A stretch of 64,000 nucleotides of DNA, from the NCBI RefSeq assembly GCF_900187975.1, contig NZ_FZPC01000005.1, positions 186,001 to 250,000 on the forward strand. Direction: 5' to 3'. This DNA comes from Pseudomonas delhiensis. Lineage in GTDB: Bacteria; Pseudomonadota; Gammaproteobacteria; Pseudomonadales; Pseudomonadaceae. The translations under genes and the position numbers were made by a program. The notes under the pieces were generated by a model. It did not search any database. It was not told the DNA's origin and was given only the letters and a program-made list of their open reading frames with translations. Positions 25,358-39,830 of the stretch are shown piece after piece; the first letter of the stretch is position 1; the number at the start of each line of letters is the position of its first letter.

Positions 25358-26542
25358 ATGTTCGAGCTCGTCGATAACGTCCCACAAACGGCAGTAATCA
25401 AAGTCATCGGTGTCGGTGGTGGCGGCGGCAACGCCGTGAACCACATGGCCAAGAACAACGTCGATGGCGTGGAGTTCATCTGCGCCAACACCGACGCCCA
25501 GGCGCTGAAGAACATCGCGGCGCGCACCGTGCTGCAGCTTGGCCCGGGCGTGACCAAGGGCCTGGGCGCCGGCGCCAACCCTGAAGTCGGCCGCCAGGCC
25601 GCGATCGAGGATCGCGAGCGCATCGCCGAGGTGCTGGAAGGCGCCGACATGGTCTTCATCACCACCGGCATGGGTGGCGGCACCGGTACCGGTGCGGCGC
25701 CGATCATCGCCGAGGTGGCCAAGGAAATGGGCATCCTGACCGTCGCGGTGGTCACCCGTCCGTTCCCGTTCGAGGGCCGCAAGCGCATGCAGATCGCCGA
25801 CGAGGGCATCCGCTCCCTGGCGGAAAGCGTCGACTCGCTGATCACCATCCCCAACGAGAAGCTGCTGACCATCCTCGGCAAGGATGCCAGCCTGCTGGCC
25901 GCCTTCGCCAAGGCCGACGACGTGCTGGCCGGCGCCGTGCGCGGCATCTCCGACATCATCAAGCGTCCGGGCATGATCAACGTCGACTTCGCCGACGTGA
26001 AGACCGTGATGAGCGAGATGGGCATGGCCATGATGGGCACCGGCGCCGCCAGCGGCCCGAACCGTGCCCGCGAGGCCACCGAGGCGGCGATCCGCAACCC
26101 GCTGCTGGAAGACGTCAACCTGCAGGGCGCCCGCGGCATCCTGGTGAACATCACCGCCGGTCCCGACCTGTCCCTGGGCGAGTACTCCGACGTGGGCAAC
26201 ATCATCGAGCAGTTCGCCTCCGAGCACGCCACCGTCAAGGTGGGCACCGTGATCGATCCGGACATGCGCGACGAACTGCACGTCACCGTGGTCGCCACCG
26301 GCCTGGGCGCGCGCCTGGAAAAACCGGTCAAGGTGGTCGACAACACCGTGCAGACCCAGGCGGTCAGCAGCCAGGCTCCGGTACAGCGCGAGCAGCAGTC
26401 GGTGAACTACCGTGACCTGGACCGCCCGACCGTGATGCGCAACCAGGCGCACGGCAGCGCGGCCACCGCGGCCAAGCTCAACCCGCAGGACGACCTGGAC
26501 TACCTGGATATCCCGGCATTCCTGCGTCGCCAGGCCGATTGA
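25358..26542 (+). CDS. ftsZ: cell division protein FtsZ
   Basis: The 394-residue tubulin-like GTPase forms the Z-ring. The nucleotide loop GGGTGTG is at 106-112 and the T7 synergy region appears as FADVKTVMSEMG. An intrinsically disordered linker (about 320-375) leads to the conserved C-terminal peptide DYLDIPAFLRRQAD, which binds FtsA and ZipA. The start is ATG 25358 after GGAAGGAGAAGGG, a strong ribosome-binding site consistent with high expression. Confidence 0.98.
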   Translation: MFELVDNVPQTAVIKVIGVGGGGGNAVNHMAKNNVDGVEFICANTDAQALKNIAARTVLQLGPGVTKGLGAGANPEVGRQAAIEDRERIAEVLEGADMVFITTGMGGGTGTGAAPIIAEVAKEMGILTVAVVTRPFPFEGRKRMQIADEGIRSLAESVDSLITIPNEKLLTILGKDASLLAAFAKADDVLAGAVRGISDIIKRPGMINVDFADVKTVMSEMGMAMMGTGAASGPNRAREATEAAIRNPLLEDVNLQGARGILVNITAGPDLSLGEYSDVGNIIEQFASEHATVKVGTVIDPDMRDELHVTVVATGLGARLEKPVKVVDNTVQTQAVSSQAPVQREQQSVNYRDLDRPTVMRNQAHGSAATAAKLNPQDDLDYLDIPAFLRRQAD

Positions 26543-26559
26543 GGCAATTTATCAGGAGT

Positions 26560-27566
<1,007 letters not shown>

Positions 27567-27598
27567 GGAAACCTTCCTCCTTTCAAGCCGTACATATT

Positions 27599-27627
27599 GA
27601 AGGCCACCTCCGGGTGGCCTTTTTTTA
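27599..27627 (+). terminator. rho-independent terminator after lpxC
   Basis: AAGGCCACC / GGTGGCCTT stem with a short loop and a run of seven T. It lies between the convergent lpxC and dciA genes. Confidence 0.9.
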
Positions 27628-27740
27628 TGTTTGCGAAATGACGCGGGCAAGATGCTTGGAGGTTGGAGAAGGAAAATTCACACGAGTTCACCGGCAAAGG
27701 CCGATGAAAGGCCCGAACGGATCGGCGGTAGCGGCGGGGC

Positions 27741-28196
27741 TCAGTCTTCGCGCGGGCGGCTGCGGCTGGCCAGGCGTTCCAGGGCGGCCTTCAGGCGCGG
27801 GTTGCTGATGCCTTCGGCGGCTTCCTGCAGGGCTTCGGCGGCGGCGACGGAGAGCTGGTGGGTGCGCACCGGCGCCCGGCGCTCGACCTGGGGCTGGACC
27901 TTGAACAGGATGTGCTGCAGCCCGGCGAACTCGTCGAACATCTGCAACTGGCGCAGCAGGCGTTTCTGCTGGTAGCGCAGGCGCGTGGCCCAGTGCGCGT
28001 CGGTCAGCACCAGCAGCAGGCTGCCGGCGCGCCAGGCGGCGACCCGGCAGTGCGGGCGCGCGGCCGGCTGCAGCTGGCTGTCGAGCAGCTGTTGCAACTG
28101 GGCGAGGCGCTGGGCCTCGTTGAACAGCGTCTGCAACGGCTTGGCTTCGCGCAGCAGCTTGGTGGTGGCCTGTGCCGGCAGCGGGCGGAACGCCAT
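27741..28196 (-). CDS. dciA: DUF721 protein, DciA-type replicative helicase operator
   Basis: A 151-residue DUF721 protein with the family pattern in the middle (HCRVAAWRAGSLLLVLTDAHWATRLRYQQKRLLRQL), followed by a charged C-terminal tail ending SRPRED. DciA loads or activates DnaB in bacteria lacking DnaC, and the P. aeruginosa member beside secA has been assigned this role. ATG 28196 gives the family length; longer in-frame extensions toward 28481 lack conservation. It is transcribed toward lpxC and divergent from secA. Confidence 0.82.
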   Translation of the reverse strand: MAFRPLPAQATTKLLREAKPLQTLFNEAQRLAQLQQLLDSQLQPAARPHCRVAAWRAGSLLLVLTDAHWATRLRYQQKRLLRQLQMFDEFAGLQHILFKVQPQVERRAPVRTHQLSVAAAEALQEAAEGISNPRLKAALERLASRSRPRED

Positions 28197-28283
28197 GGCG
28201 AAAATTCCGGGGTTGTTGAGCGCCGATGGTATCAGAATGGGGGCATCCCGGGCCGCCGCGCCGACGTCCGCCGCAGTCGAGCC

Positions 28284-28313
28284 TTGAACTTTCCCCGTGC
28301 GACACAATATAAA
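28284..28313 (+). promoter_or_regulatory. sigma70 promoter upstream of secA
   Basis: TTGAAC (28284-28289), 18 bases, TATAAA (28308-28313) is a close match to consensus and would produce a leader of about 180 bases before secA. A second -10-like TAGAAT is at 28416-28421 with a weak -35. The 305-base gap 28197-28501 otherwise holds only the candidate leader frame. Confidence 0.6.
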
Positions 28314-28380
28314 GCAGGCGGACTGCCAGTCCTCCCCCGCGTTCCGGCCAGGCAATGTGCGTGCAGGGAAAGTCCCCGGC

Positions 28381-28491
28381 ATGACCTGGGCACTTCTTTC
28401 GTTCACGTTTCCGAGTAGAATGCTCCCTTTGCCGTCGATGCAAGCCGCGGCCAGCCAGTCGGGCAGCCCTCCATTCCCCAAGTTCGGATGA
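28381..28491 (+). CDS. possible 36-residue secA leader peptide
   Basis: ATG 28381, preceded by AGGGAAAG at 8 bases, opens a frame with a mildly hydrophobic start ([18 protein letters not shown]) and a proline-rich end (SPPFPKFG). Its stop is 10 bases before the secA ATG and overlaps the only Shine-Dalgarno-like sequence of secA (GGATGA). Position and size recall secM of enterics, but there is no sequence similarity to SecM. Codon use is less GC-biased than real genes here, which argues for caution. Confidence 0.3.
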   Translation: MTWALLSFTFPSRMLPLPSMQAAASQSGSPPFPKFG

Positions 28492-28501
28492 CCCAGTCGA
28501 T

Positions 28502-31255
28502 ATGTTTGCGCCTTTGTTGAAAAAACTCTTTGGAAGCAAGAACGAGCGTGAAGTGAAGCGCATGGCCAAGCAGGTCCAGGCCATCAATGCGCTCGAGCCA
28601 CAGATGGTGGCGCTTTCCGATGAGCAACTGAAGGCCAAGACCGAAGAGTTCAAGGCGCGCGTGGCCAAGGGCGAGAGCCTCGACGACCTGCTCCCCGAAG
28701 CCTTCGCCGTGGCCCGCGAGGCGGGCAAGCGGGTGATGGGCATGCGCCACTTCGACGTCCAGCTGATCGGCGGCATGACCCTGCACGAGGGCAAGATCGC
28801 CGAGATGCGCACCGGCGAGGGCAAGACCCTGGTGGGCACCCTGGCGGTGTACCTGAACGCGCTGTCCGGCAAGGGCGTGCACGTGGTCACCGTGAACGAC
28901 TACCTGGCCCGCCGCGACGCCAACTGGATGCGTCCGCTGTACGAGTTCCTCGGCCTTTCCGTGGGCATCGTCACGCCGTTCCAGCCGCCGGAGGAGAAGC
29001 GCGCGGCCTACGCCTCGGACATCACCTACGGCACCAACAACGAATTCGGCTTCGACTACCTGCGCGACAACATGGCCTTCAGCCTGCAGGACAAGTTCCA
29101 GCGCGAGCTGAACTTCGCCGTGGTCGACGAAGTGGACTCCATCCTCATCGACGAGGCGCGCACCCCGCTGATCATCTCCGGCCAGGCCGAAGACAGCTCC
29201 GAGCTGTACATCAAGATCAACAAGCTGATCCCGCGCCTCAAGCGCCACATCGAGGAAGTCGAGGGCCAGGTGACCCAGCAGGGCCACTACAGCATCGACG
29301 AGAAGACCCGCCAGGTCGAACTCAACGAGCAGGGCCACGCCTACGTCGAGGAACTGCTGAGCCAGGCCGGCCTGCTGGGCGAGGGCGAGAGCCTCTACTC
29401 GGCGCACAACCTCAGCCTGCTGACCCACGTCTACGCCGCGTTGCGCGCCCACACCCTGTTCCACCGCAACGTCGAATACATCGTCCAGGGCGACCAGGTC
29501 CTGCTGATCGACGAGCACACCGGCCGCACCATGCCCGGCCGCCGCCTCTCCGAGGGCCTGCACCAGGCCATCGAGGCCAAGGAGAACCTGCCGATCCAGG
29601 CCGAGAGCCAGACCCTGGCCTCCACCACCTTCCAGAACTACTTCCGCCTCTACACCAAGCTGTCCGGCATGACCGGCACCGCCGACACCGAGGCCTTCGA
29701 GTTCCGCCAGATCTACGGCCTGGACGTGGTGGTGATCCCGACCCACCGGCCGATCGCCCGCAAGGACTTCAACGACCTGGTCTACCTGACCCAGGAAGAG
29801 AAGTACGCCGCGATCATCACCGACATCCAGCAGAGCCAGGCCCTGGGCCGGCCGATCCTGGTCGGTACCGCCTCGATCGAGACCTCCGAGTACGTCTCCC
29901 AGCTGCTGCAGCAGGCCGGCATCGAGCACAAGGTGCTCAACGCCAAGTACCACGAGAAGGAAGCCGAGATCATCGCGCAGGCCGGTGCGCCGGGCTCGGT
30001 GACCATCGCCACCAACATGGCCGGCCGCGGTACCGACATCCTCCTGGGCGGTAACTGGGAAGCCGAGATCGCCGGCCTGGAAAACCCCAGCGATGAGCAG
30101 ATCGCGCAGATCAAGGCCGAATGGCAGAAGCGCCACCAGCAGGTGATCGAGGCCGGCGGCCTGCACGTGATCGCCTCCGAGCGCCACGAGTCCCGCCGTA
30201 TCGACAACCAGCTGCGGGGCCGCTCCGGCCGCCAGGGCGACCCGGGTTCCAGCCGCTTCTACCTGTCGCTGGAAGACAACCTGATGCGCATCTTCGCCTC
30301 CGACCGGGTGAAGAACTTCATGAAGGCCCTGGGCATGCAGCCGGGCGAGGCCATCGAGCACCGCATGGTCAGCAACGCCATCGAGAAGGCGCAGCGCAAG
30401 GTCGAAGGCCGCAACTTCGACATCCGCAAGCAGCTGCTCGAGTTCGACGACGTGGCCAACGAGCAGCGCAAGGTGATCTACCACATGCGCAACAGCCTGC
30501 TGGCCGCGGAGAACATCGGCGACACCATCGCCGAGTTCCGCGAGGAAGTGCTGAACAACACCATCAGCCAGCACATCCCGCCGCAGTCGCTGCCCGAGCA
30601 GTGGGACATCTCCGGCCTGGAAGCCTCGCTGTACAGCGACTTCGGCCTGAAGCTGCCGGTCCAGCAGTGGCTGGACGACGACGAGAAACTCTACGAGGAG
30701 ACCCTGCGCGAGAAGATCCTCGCCGAGCTGGTCGCCGCCTACAACGAGAAGGAAGAGCTGGCCGGCGCCGAGGCGCTGCGCACCTTCGAGAAGCAGATGC
30801 TGCTGCGCGTGCTGGACGACCTGTGGAAGGACCACCTGTCCACCATGGACCACCTGCGCCACGGCATCCACCTGCGCGGCTACGCGCAGAAGAACCCGAA
30901 GCAGGAATACAAGCGCGAGTCCTTCAACCTGTTCCAGGAACTGCTGGATTCCATCAAGCGCGACACCATCCGCGTGCTGTCCTTCGTCCAGGTCCGCCGC
31001 GAGGATCCGGCCGAGGAAGAGGCGCGCCTGCGCCGCGAGGCCGAGGAAATGGCCAAGCGCATGCAGTTCCAGCACGCCGAGGCGCCGTCCATCGACCAGG
31101 CCCCCGATGCCGAGGAAGGCGAAGAGGGCGAGCAGGGCCCGGCCCAGGTCGTGCCGCTGGAGCCGGTGCGCGCCGAGCCGAAGATCGGCCGCAACGAGCT
31201 GTGCCCCTGCGGCTCCGGCAAGAAGTACAAGCATTGCCATGGCCAGGTGAACTGA
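28502..31255 (+). CDS. secA: preprotein translocase ATPase SecA
   Basis: The 917-residue motor drives proteins through SecYEG. Walker A RTGEGKT places the lysine at K108 as in E. coli, followed by [17 protein letters not shown] and the second nucleotide-binding fold with [10 protein letters not shown] and [10 protein letters not shown]. The acidic linker (about 838-890) precedes the zinc-binding SecB-interaction tail at 901-917, with ligands C901, C903, C912 and H913. The upstream Shine-Dalgarno is weak, which may matter for regulation. A terminator follows at 31275-31312. Confidence 0.98.
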   Translation: MFAPLLKKLFGSKNEREVKRMAKQVQAINALEPQMVALSDEQLKAKTEEFKARVAKGESLDDLLPEAFAVAREAGKRVMGMRHFDVQLIGGMTLHEGKIAEMRTGEGKTLVGTLAVYLNALSGKGVHVVTVNDYLARRDANWMRPLYEFLGLSVGIVTPFQPPEEKRAAYASDITYGTNNEFGFDYLRDNMAFSLQDKFQRELNFAVVDEVDSILIDEARTPLIISGQAEDSSELYIKINKLIPRLKRHIEEVEGQVTQQGHYSIDEKTRQVELNEQGHAYVEELLSQAGLLGEGESLYSAHNLSLLTHVYAALRAHTLFHRNVEYIVQGDQVLLIDEHTGRTMPGRRLSEGLHQAIEAKENLPIQAESQTLASTTFQNYFRLYTKLSGMTGTADTEAFEFRQIYGLDVVVIPTHRPIARKDFNDLVYLTQEEKYAAIITDIQQSQALGRPILVGTASIETSEYVSQLLQQAGIEHKVLNAKYHEKEAEIIAQAGAPGSVTIATNMAGRGTDILLGGNWEAEIAGLENPSDEQIAQIKAEWQKRHQQVIEAGGLHVIASERHESRRIDNQLRGRSGRQGDPGSSRFYLSLEDNLMRIFASDRVKNFMKALGMQPGEAIEHRMVSNAIEKAQRKVEGRNFDIRKQLLEFDDVANEQRKVIYHMRNSLLAAENIGDTIAEFREEVLNNTISQHIPPQSLPEQWDISGLEASLYSDFGLKLPVQQWLDDDEKLYEETLREKILAELVAAYNEKEELAGAEALRTFEKQMLLRVLDDLWKDHLSTMDHLRHGIHLRGYAQKNPKQEYKRESFNLFQELLDSIKRDTIRVLSFVQVRREDPAEEEARLRREAEEMAKRMQFQHAEAPSIDQAPDAEEGEEGEQGPAQVVPLEPVRAEPKIGRNELCPCGSGKKYKHCHGQVN

Positions 31256-31274
31256 TCCGCCTGACCTGACCACA

Positions 31275-31312
31275 CGACGCCGCGACCGGCCCTGCCGCTC
31301 GCGGCGTTTTTC
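31275..31312 (+). terminator. rho-independent terminator after secA
   Basis: CGACGCCGCGA pairs with TCGCGGCG and is followed by TTTTT. The loop is about 13 bases long. Confidence 0.8.
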
Positions 31313-31348
31313 ACATTCGATCCACCCTTTTTCGTAAGGAGCACATCC

Positions 31349-32566
31349 ATGGCTGTCGGTCTCGGCCCCATCTCCACCCTGCATCCGGTCCCCGGCTTCG
31401 AACTGGGCATCGCTTCCGCCGGCATCAAGCGCCCCGGTCGCAAGGACGTCGTGGTGATGCGCTGCGCCGAAGGCTCCACCGTGGCCGGGGTGTTCACCAC
31501 CAACGCCTTCTGCGCCGCGCCCGTGCTGCTGTGCAAGAAGCGCTTCCTCGGGCCGGTGCGCTACCTGGTGACCAACACCGGCAACGCCAACGCCGGCACC
31601 GGCGAGCCGGGCCTGGCCAACGCCTCGGCGGTGTGCGCCAGGCTGGCCGAGCTGGCCGGCGTGGACGAAAGCCAGGTGCTGCCGTTCTCCACCGGGGTGA
31701 TCGGCGAGCCGCTGCCGGTGGCCAAGATCGAGGCCGCGCTGCCGGCCGCCCTGGCCGCCCTGGGCCCGGACAACTGGGCCGAGGCCGCCGCCGGCATCAT
31801 GACCACCGACACCCTGCCCAAGGGCGCCAGCCGCCAGTTCGTGCACGACGGCGTCACCGTCACCGTCACCGGCATCAGCAAGGGCGCCGGCATGATCAAG
31901 CCGAACATGGCTACCATGCTCGGCTACATCGCCACCGACGCCAAGGTCGCCCAGGGCGTGCTGCAGGACCTGCTGCGCGACGCGGCGAACAAGTCGTTCA
32001 ACCGCATCACCATCGACGGCGACACCTCCACCAACGACAGCTGCACCCTGGTCGCCACCGGCCAGGCCGCGCTGCCGGAGATCACCCAGGCCAGCGGCGC
32101 GTTGTTCGGCGCCCTGAAGCAGGCGGTGATCGAGGTGTCCATGGAGCTGGCCCAGGCCATCGTCCGCGACGGCGAAGGCGCCACCAAGTTCGTCACCGTG
32201 CAGGTCAATGGCGGCGGCACCCACCAGGAGTGCCTGGATGTCGGCTACGCCGTGGCCCACTCGCCGCTGATCAAGACCGCGCTGTTCGCCTCCGACCCGA
32301 ACTGGGGCCGCATCCTTGCCGCGGTGGGCTACGCCGGCGTGCCGAACCTGGACGTCAGCAAGATCGACGTGTTCCTCGACGAAGTCTGCATCGCCAGCCG
32401 CGGCTGCCGCGCCGCCAGCTACACCGAGGACCAGGGCGCGCGGGTGATGGCCCAGGAAGAGATCACCATCCGCATCGAGCTGGGCCGCGGCGACTGCAGC
32501 GAGACCATCTGGACCACCGACCTGTCCCACGAGTATGTGAAGATCAACGCGGAATACAGGACCTGA
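31349..32566 (+). CDS. argJ: bifunctional ornithine acetyltransferase / N-acetylglutamate synthase
   Basis: The 405-residue ArgJ recycles the acetyl group in arginine synthesis. It self-cleaves before a conserved threonine, here T189 in [14 protein letters not shown], to give alpha and beta chains. The N-terminus ([22 protein letters not shown]) and the C-terminal [11 protein letters not shown] tail are complete. TAAGGAG precedes ATG 31349. It stands alone between the secA terminator and the GST gene. Confidence 0.97.
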   Translation: MAVGLGPISTLHPVPGFELGIASAGIKRPGRKDVVVMRCAEGSTVAGVFTTNAFCAAPVLLCKKRFLGPVRYLVTNTGNANAGTGEPGLANASAVCARLAELAGVDESQVLPFSTGVIGEPLPVAKIEAALPAALAALGPDNWAEAAAGIMTTDTLPKGASRQFVHDGVTVTVTGISKGAGMIKPNMATMLGYIATDAKVAQGVLQDLLRDAANKSFNRITIDGDTSTNDSCTLVATGQAALPEITQASGALFGALKQAVIEVSMELAQAIVRDGEGATKFVTVQVNGGGTHQECLDVGYAVAHSPLIKTALFASDPNWGRILAAVGYAGVPNLDVSKIDVFLDEVCIASRGCRAASYTEDQGARVMAQEEITIRIELGRGDCSETIWTTDLSHEYVKINAEYRT

Positions 32567-32568
32567 AG

Positions 32569-32596
32569 GCAGCTTGCAGCTTGCAGCTTGCAGCTT
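32569..32596. repeat. tandem heptamer GCAGCTT x4
   Basis: Four perfect head-to-tail copies of GCAGCTT fill the gap between argJ and the GST gene. The same heptamer family recurs at 44327-44390. Confidence 0.9.
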
Positions 32597-32612
32597 GAGC
32601 GAGGAACGAGCG

Positions 32613-33236
32613 ATGAAACTGGTCATTGGCAGCAAGAACCTGTCGTCCTGGTCGTTGCGTGGCTGGCTGGCCATGCAACTGACCGGTGCGGAATTCGAAG
32701 AGGTGCTGATCCCGCTGGGCGGCGTCGACACCTCGCGGCGCATCCGCGAGCACTCGCCCACCGGCAAGGTGCCGGTGCTCGAGTGCGAGGACGGGGTGAT
32801 CTGGGATTCCCTGGCCATCGCCGAGTACCTGGCCGAACGCTTCCCCGAGGCACACCTGTGGCCGCGCGGCGAGGCGGCCCGGGCGCTGGCGCGGTCGATC
32901 TGCGCGGAGATGCACAGCGGCTTCCCCGCCCTGCGCTCGCACATGCCCATGGACCTGCAGCGGCACAAGCCGCTGGCCAAGGTGCCGCCCGAGGTGGAAA
33001 CCGACATCGCCCGCGTCATCGAGCTGTGGACCCTGTGCCGCCAGGGCTTCGGCCAGGACGGGCCGTTCCTGTTCGGCCATGCCAGCATCGCCGACGCCTT
33101 CTACGCGCCGGTGGCCACGCGCCTGCGCAGCTACGCCGTGGAGCTGCCGCCGCTGGCCAAGGCCTACGTGGACACCATCTACCAGTGGGCGGCCTTCCAG
33201 CCCTGGCTGCAGGCCGCGCTGGCCGAGCGCCCCTGA
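32613..33236 (+). CDS. glutathione S-transferase family protein
   Basis: A 207-residue cytosolic GST. The N-terminal thioredoxin-like domain has SKNLSSWSLRGWLAM (catalytic serine region near residues 9-13), the cis-proline element GKVPVLE and the glutathione-contacting WDSLAIAEYLAE. The C-terminal helical domain contains SIADAFYAPVATRL. It is of the type annotated PA4401 in P. aeruginosa; the substrate is unknown. ATG 32613 follows GCGAGGAACGAGCG; an upstream in-frame ATG falls in the heptamer repeat and is rejected. Confidence 0.88.
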   Translation: MKLVIGSKNLSSWSLRGWLAMQLTGAEFEEVLIPLGGVDTSRRIREHSPTGKVPVLECEDGVIWDSLAIAEYLAERFPEAHLWPRGEAARALARSICAEMHSGFPALRSHMPMDLQRHKPLAKVPPEVETDIARVIELWTLCRQGFGQDGPFLFGHASIADAFYAPVATRLRSYAVELPPLAKAYVDTIYQWAAFQPWLQAALAERP

Positions 33237-33264
33237 GCGCCGGCAACCGACGAGGAGTTATGCA

Positions 33265-34215
33265 GTGAAACGAGTACATGTCGCCGCCGCCGTGATCCGT
33301 GGCGCCGATGGCCGCGTGCTGATCGCCCGGCGCCCGGACGACAAGCACCAGGGCGGCCTCTGGGAGTTCCCCGGCGGCAAGGTGGAGGAGGGCGAGCCGG
33401 TGCAGGCGGCGCTGGCCCGCGAGCTGGAAGAGGAGCTGGGCATCCGCGTCGAGCGCGCCCGGCCGCTGATCCGCGTGGCCCACGACTACCCGGACAAGCA
33501 GGTGCTGCTGGACGTCTGGGAGGTCTCGGGGTTCTCCGGCGAGCCCCACGGCGCCGAGGGCCAGCCGCTGGCCTGGGTGGCCCCGCGGGAGCTGCCCGAC
33601 TACGAGTTCCCCGCCGCCAACCGGCCCATCGTGCACGCCGCGCGGCTGCCCGAGCGCTACCTGATCACCCCCGACGGCCTGGAGCCGCAGGAAGTCCTGC
33701 AGGGCATCCGCGCCGCCGTGGCCGGCGGCGTGCGCCTGATCCAGCTGCGCGCGCCGAACATGTACAGCCCGGAATACCGCGACATGGCGGTGGACGCCGT
33801 GGGGCTGTGCGCCGGCAAGGCGCAGCTGATGCTCAAGGGCCCGCTGGAATGGCTGGGCGACTTCCCCTCCGCCGGCTGGCACCTGACCGCCGAGCAACTG
33901 CGCAAGTACGCCCCCAACGGCCGTCCCTTCCCCCAGGAGCGCCTGCTCGCGGCCTCCTGCCACGGCGCCGAGGAGCTGGCGCTGGCCAGCGCCATGGGCG
34001 TGGACTTCGTCACCCTGTCGCCGGTGCAGCCCACCCAGAGCCACCCGGGCGAACCGGCGCTGGGCTGGGACGCGGCGCAGCAACTGGTGGAAGGCTTCAA
34101 CCAGCCGGTATTCCTCCTCGGCGGCCTGGGCCCGCAGGACCTGGAGCGCGCCTGGCAGGCAGGCGCCCAGGGCGTGGCCGGCATCCGCGCGTTCTGGCCG
34201 AAGGCCGGGGCGTAG
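33265..34215 (+). CDS. fusion of MutT-type Nudix hydrolase and ThiE-like domain
   Basis: A 316-residue two-domain protein. Residues 1-130 are a Nudix hydrolase of the MutT (8-oxo-dGTP) type with the complete Nudix box at 38-60 (GKVEEGEPVQAALARELEEELGI is the consensus GX5EX7REUXEEXGU). Residues about 140-316 resemble thiamine-phosphate synthase (GVRLIQLRAPNM, FVTLSPVQPTQSHPG, VFLLGGLGPQDL), although several ThiE substrate residues look changed, so synthase activity is doubtful. The GTG start at 33265 follows GAGGAG. The same fusion exists in P. aeruginosa (PA4400 region). Confidence 0.9.
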   Translation: MKRVHVAAAVIRGADGRVLIARRPDDKHQGGLWEFPGGKVEEGEPVQAALARELEEELGIRVERARPLIRVAHDYPDKQVLLDVWEVSGFSGEPHGAEGQPLAWVAPRELPDYEFPAANRPIVHAARLPERYLITPDGLEPQEVLQGIRAAVAGGVRLIQLRAPNMYSPEYRDMAVDAVGLCAGKAQLMLKGPLEWLGDFPSAGWHLTAEQLRKYAPNGRPFPQERLLAASCHGAEELALASAMGVDFVTLSPVQPTQSHPGEPALGWDAAQQLVEGFNQPVFLLGGLGPQDLERAWQAGAQGVAGIRAFWPKAGA

Positions 34216-34249
34216 GCCGGAGCAGCCAGGCCGTACCGAGGTGCTCTTC

Positions 34250-34316
34250 GTAGGAGCGAGCTTGCTCGCGAATGAGCCCCGCAGCGCTTCCTGTTCGCGA
34301 GCAAGCTCGCTCCTAC
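34250..34316. repeat. inverted pair of GTAGGAGC REPs
   Basis: GTAGGAGCGAGCTTGCTCGCGA (from 34250) and its inverse (34295-34316) face each other across about 22 bases, a REP doublet (REPIN) arrangement. Confidence 0.8.
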
Positions 34317-34339
34317 GAAAAGCCGTGCTTCCCAGCAAC

Positions 34340-34407
34340 GTAGGAGCAGACCTTGTCCGCGATAGCCGGACGTATCGGCGCGGATCGCGGATGAGATCCG
34401 CTCCTAC
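34340..34407. repeat. REP doublet, diverged
   Basis: GTAGGAGCAGACCTTGTCCGCGAT at the left and GGATGAGATCCGCTCCTAC at the right form a second inverted pair with diverged cores. Confidence 0.7.
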
Positions 34408-34432
34408 AATCGCCCCCACGTCATTCCCATTG

Positions 34433-34472
34433 TAGGAGCGCGCCCTGCGCGCGAATCGCGGGCAGGGCCCGC
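34433..34472. repeat. GTAGGAGCGCGCCCTGCGCGCGA REP
   Basis: A third REP copy abuts the end of the adenosyltransferase gene; its right half ends at GGGCCCGCTC without the terminal CTAC. The whole 34216-34482 gap is repeats. Confidence 0.75.
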
Positions 34473-34482
34473 TCAGTTTGTT

Positions 34483-35055
34483 TCAGGCGGGCTTTTCCGC
34501 CGCCTTCCACAACACCTCGGCCACGCCCTGGCGCTTGGCGGCGATGCGCGCGGCGACGAATAGCAGGTCCGACAGCCGGTTCAGGTAGCGCAGCCCCGCG
34601 CCCTGCAGCGGCTCCTCGGCGTTGAGCTGCTGGCAGCGGCGCTCGGCCTTGCGCGCCAGGGCGCGGCACACGTGGATCTGCGCCACCAGGCGGGAGCCGC
34701 CGGGGAGGATGAAGTCCTTCAGCGGTTCCAGCTCCTCGTTCCAGGCGTCGATGGCCTGCTCCAGGCGGGCCACCTCGTGGTCGTCCAGGGCCCGGTATTG
34801 CGGCATCGCCAGTTCGCCACCGAGGTCGAACAGGCGGTGCTGCACCGGCGCCAGCACCGTCAGCAGCTGGTCCAGCGCGGCGCTGCGGGCTTCCTGCAGG
34901 TCGGCCAGCAGCAGTCCCAACTGGCTGTTCAGTTCGTCCACGCAACCGATGGCCTCGATGCGCGGGTGGTGCTTGGGCACCCGGCTGCCATCGGCCAGGC
35001 CGGTTTCGCCGGCGTCGCCGGTGCGGGTGTAGATCTTCGACAGGCGGTAGCCCAT
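34483..35055 (-). CDS. PduO-type ATP:cob(I)alamin adenosyltransferase
   Basis: The 190-residue enzyme transfers adenosyl from ATP to cob(I)alamin. The N-terminal ATP motif KIYTRTGDAGETGLADGSR, the GCVDELNSQLGLLLA segment, and the C-terminal RYLNRLSDLLFVAAR helix are all diagnostic of the PduO/MMAB family. Its start ATG 35055 lies 3 bases after the stop of the upstream sensor kinase gene, so they are likely cotranscribed, though a functional link is not obvious. Confidence 0.93.
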   Translation of the reverse strand: MGYRLSKIYTRTGDAGETGLADGSRVPKHHPRIEAIGCVDELNSQLGLLLADLQEARSAALDQLLTVLAPVQHRLFDLGGELAMPQYRALDDHEVARLEQAIDAWNEELEPLKDFILPGGSRLVAQIHVCRALARKAERRCQQLNAEEPLQGAGLRYLNRLSDLLFVAARIAAKRQGVAEVLWKAAEKPA

Positions 35056-35058
35056 GCC

Positions 35059-37116
<2,058 letters not shown>

Positions 37117-37161
37117 AGGGGCTCGGCGATCGAGGGCGGGGCGGGCAGGTTAGCCCGCCGT

Positions 37162-39079
<1,918 letters not shown>

Positions 39080-39149
39080 GGGGCAGGGGACTCGGAGGTG
39101 GCGGGGGGAGTTCGCCGGTTCTTGGCCGGGCGCGCGCTTGTGGCTCAGT

Positions 39150-39155
39150 TATAAT
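39150..39155 (+). promoter_or_regulatory. candidate -10 element for yajQ
   Basis: A perfect TATAAT (39150-39155) lies 78 bases before yajQ. No good -35 is seen at 16-18 bases upstream. Confidence 0.45.
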
Positions 39156-39157
39156 GA

Positions 39158-39712
<555 letters not shown>

Positions 39713-39830
39713 GCGGAACCTCGTCGACCGGGCGGCGTCGCAACTAGAGTACCGCTCGGCGAACACCGATCGCCATGGTTCGCCATGGCGATCGCATTTC
39801 TACGGATCGAAACCAAGGGGGCCCCATTCC

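Noticed and set aside
28284-28380. Longer secA leader frame beginning at GTG 28297
   Set aside because: That start codon lies in the spacer of the best secA promoter, so it would not be transcribed from it. Only the shorter frame from ATG 28381 was kept, with low confidence.
28403-33088. Very long open frame on the minus strand (over 1500 codons) opposite secA and argJ
   Set aside because: It is antisense to two certain genes and its composition is dominated by His, Val, Gln and Ala runs typical of reading GC-rich codons backwards. No domain is recognisable.
34216-34482. CRISPR-like array at the cluster of GTAGGAGC repeats
   Set aside because: Repeats alternate in orientation and spacing is irregular, with no unique equal-length spacers and no cas genes nearby; they are REPs.
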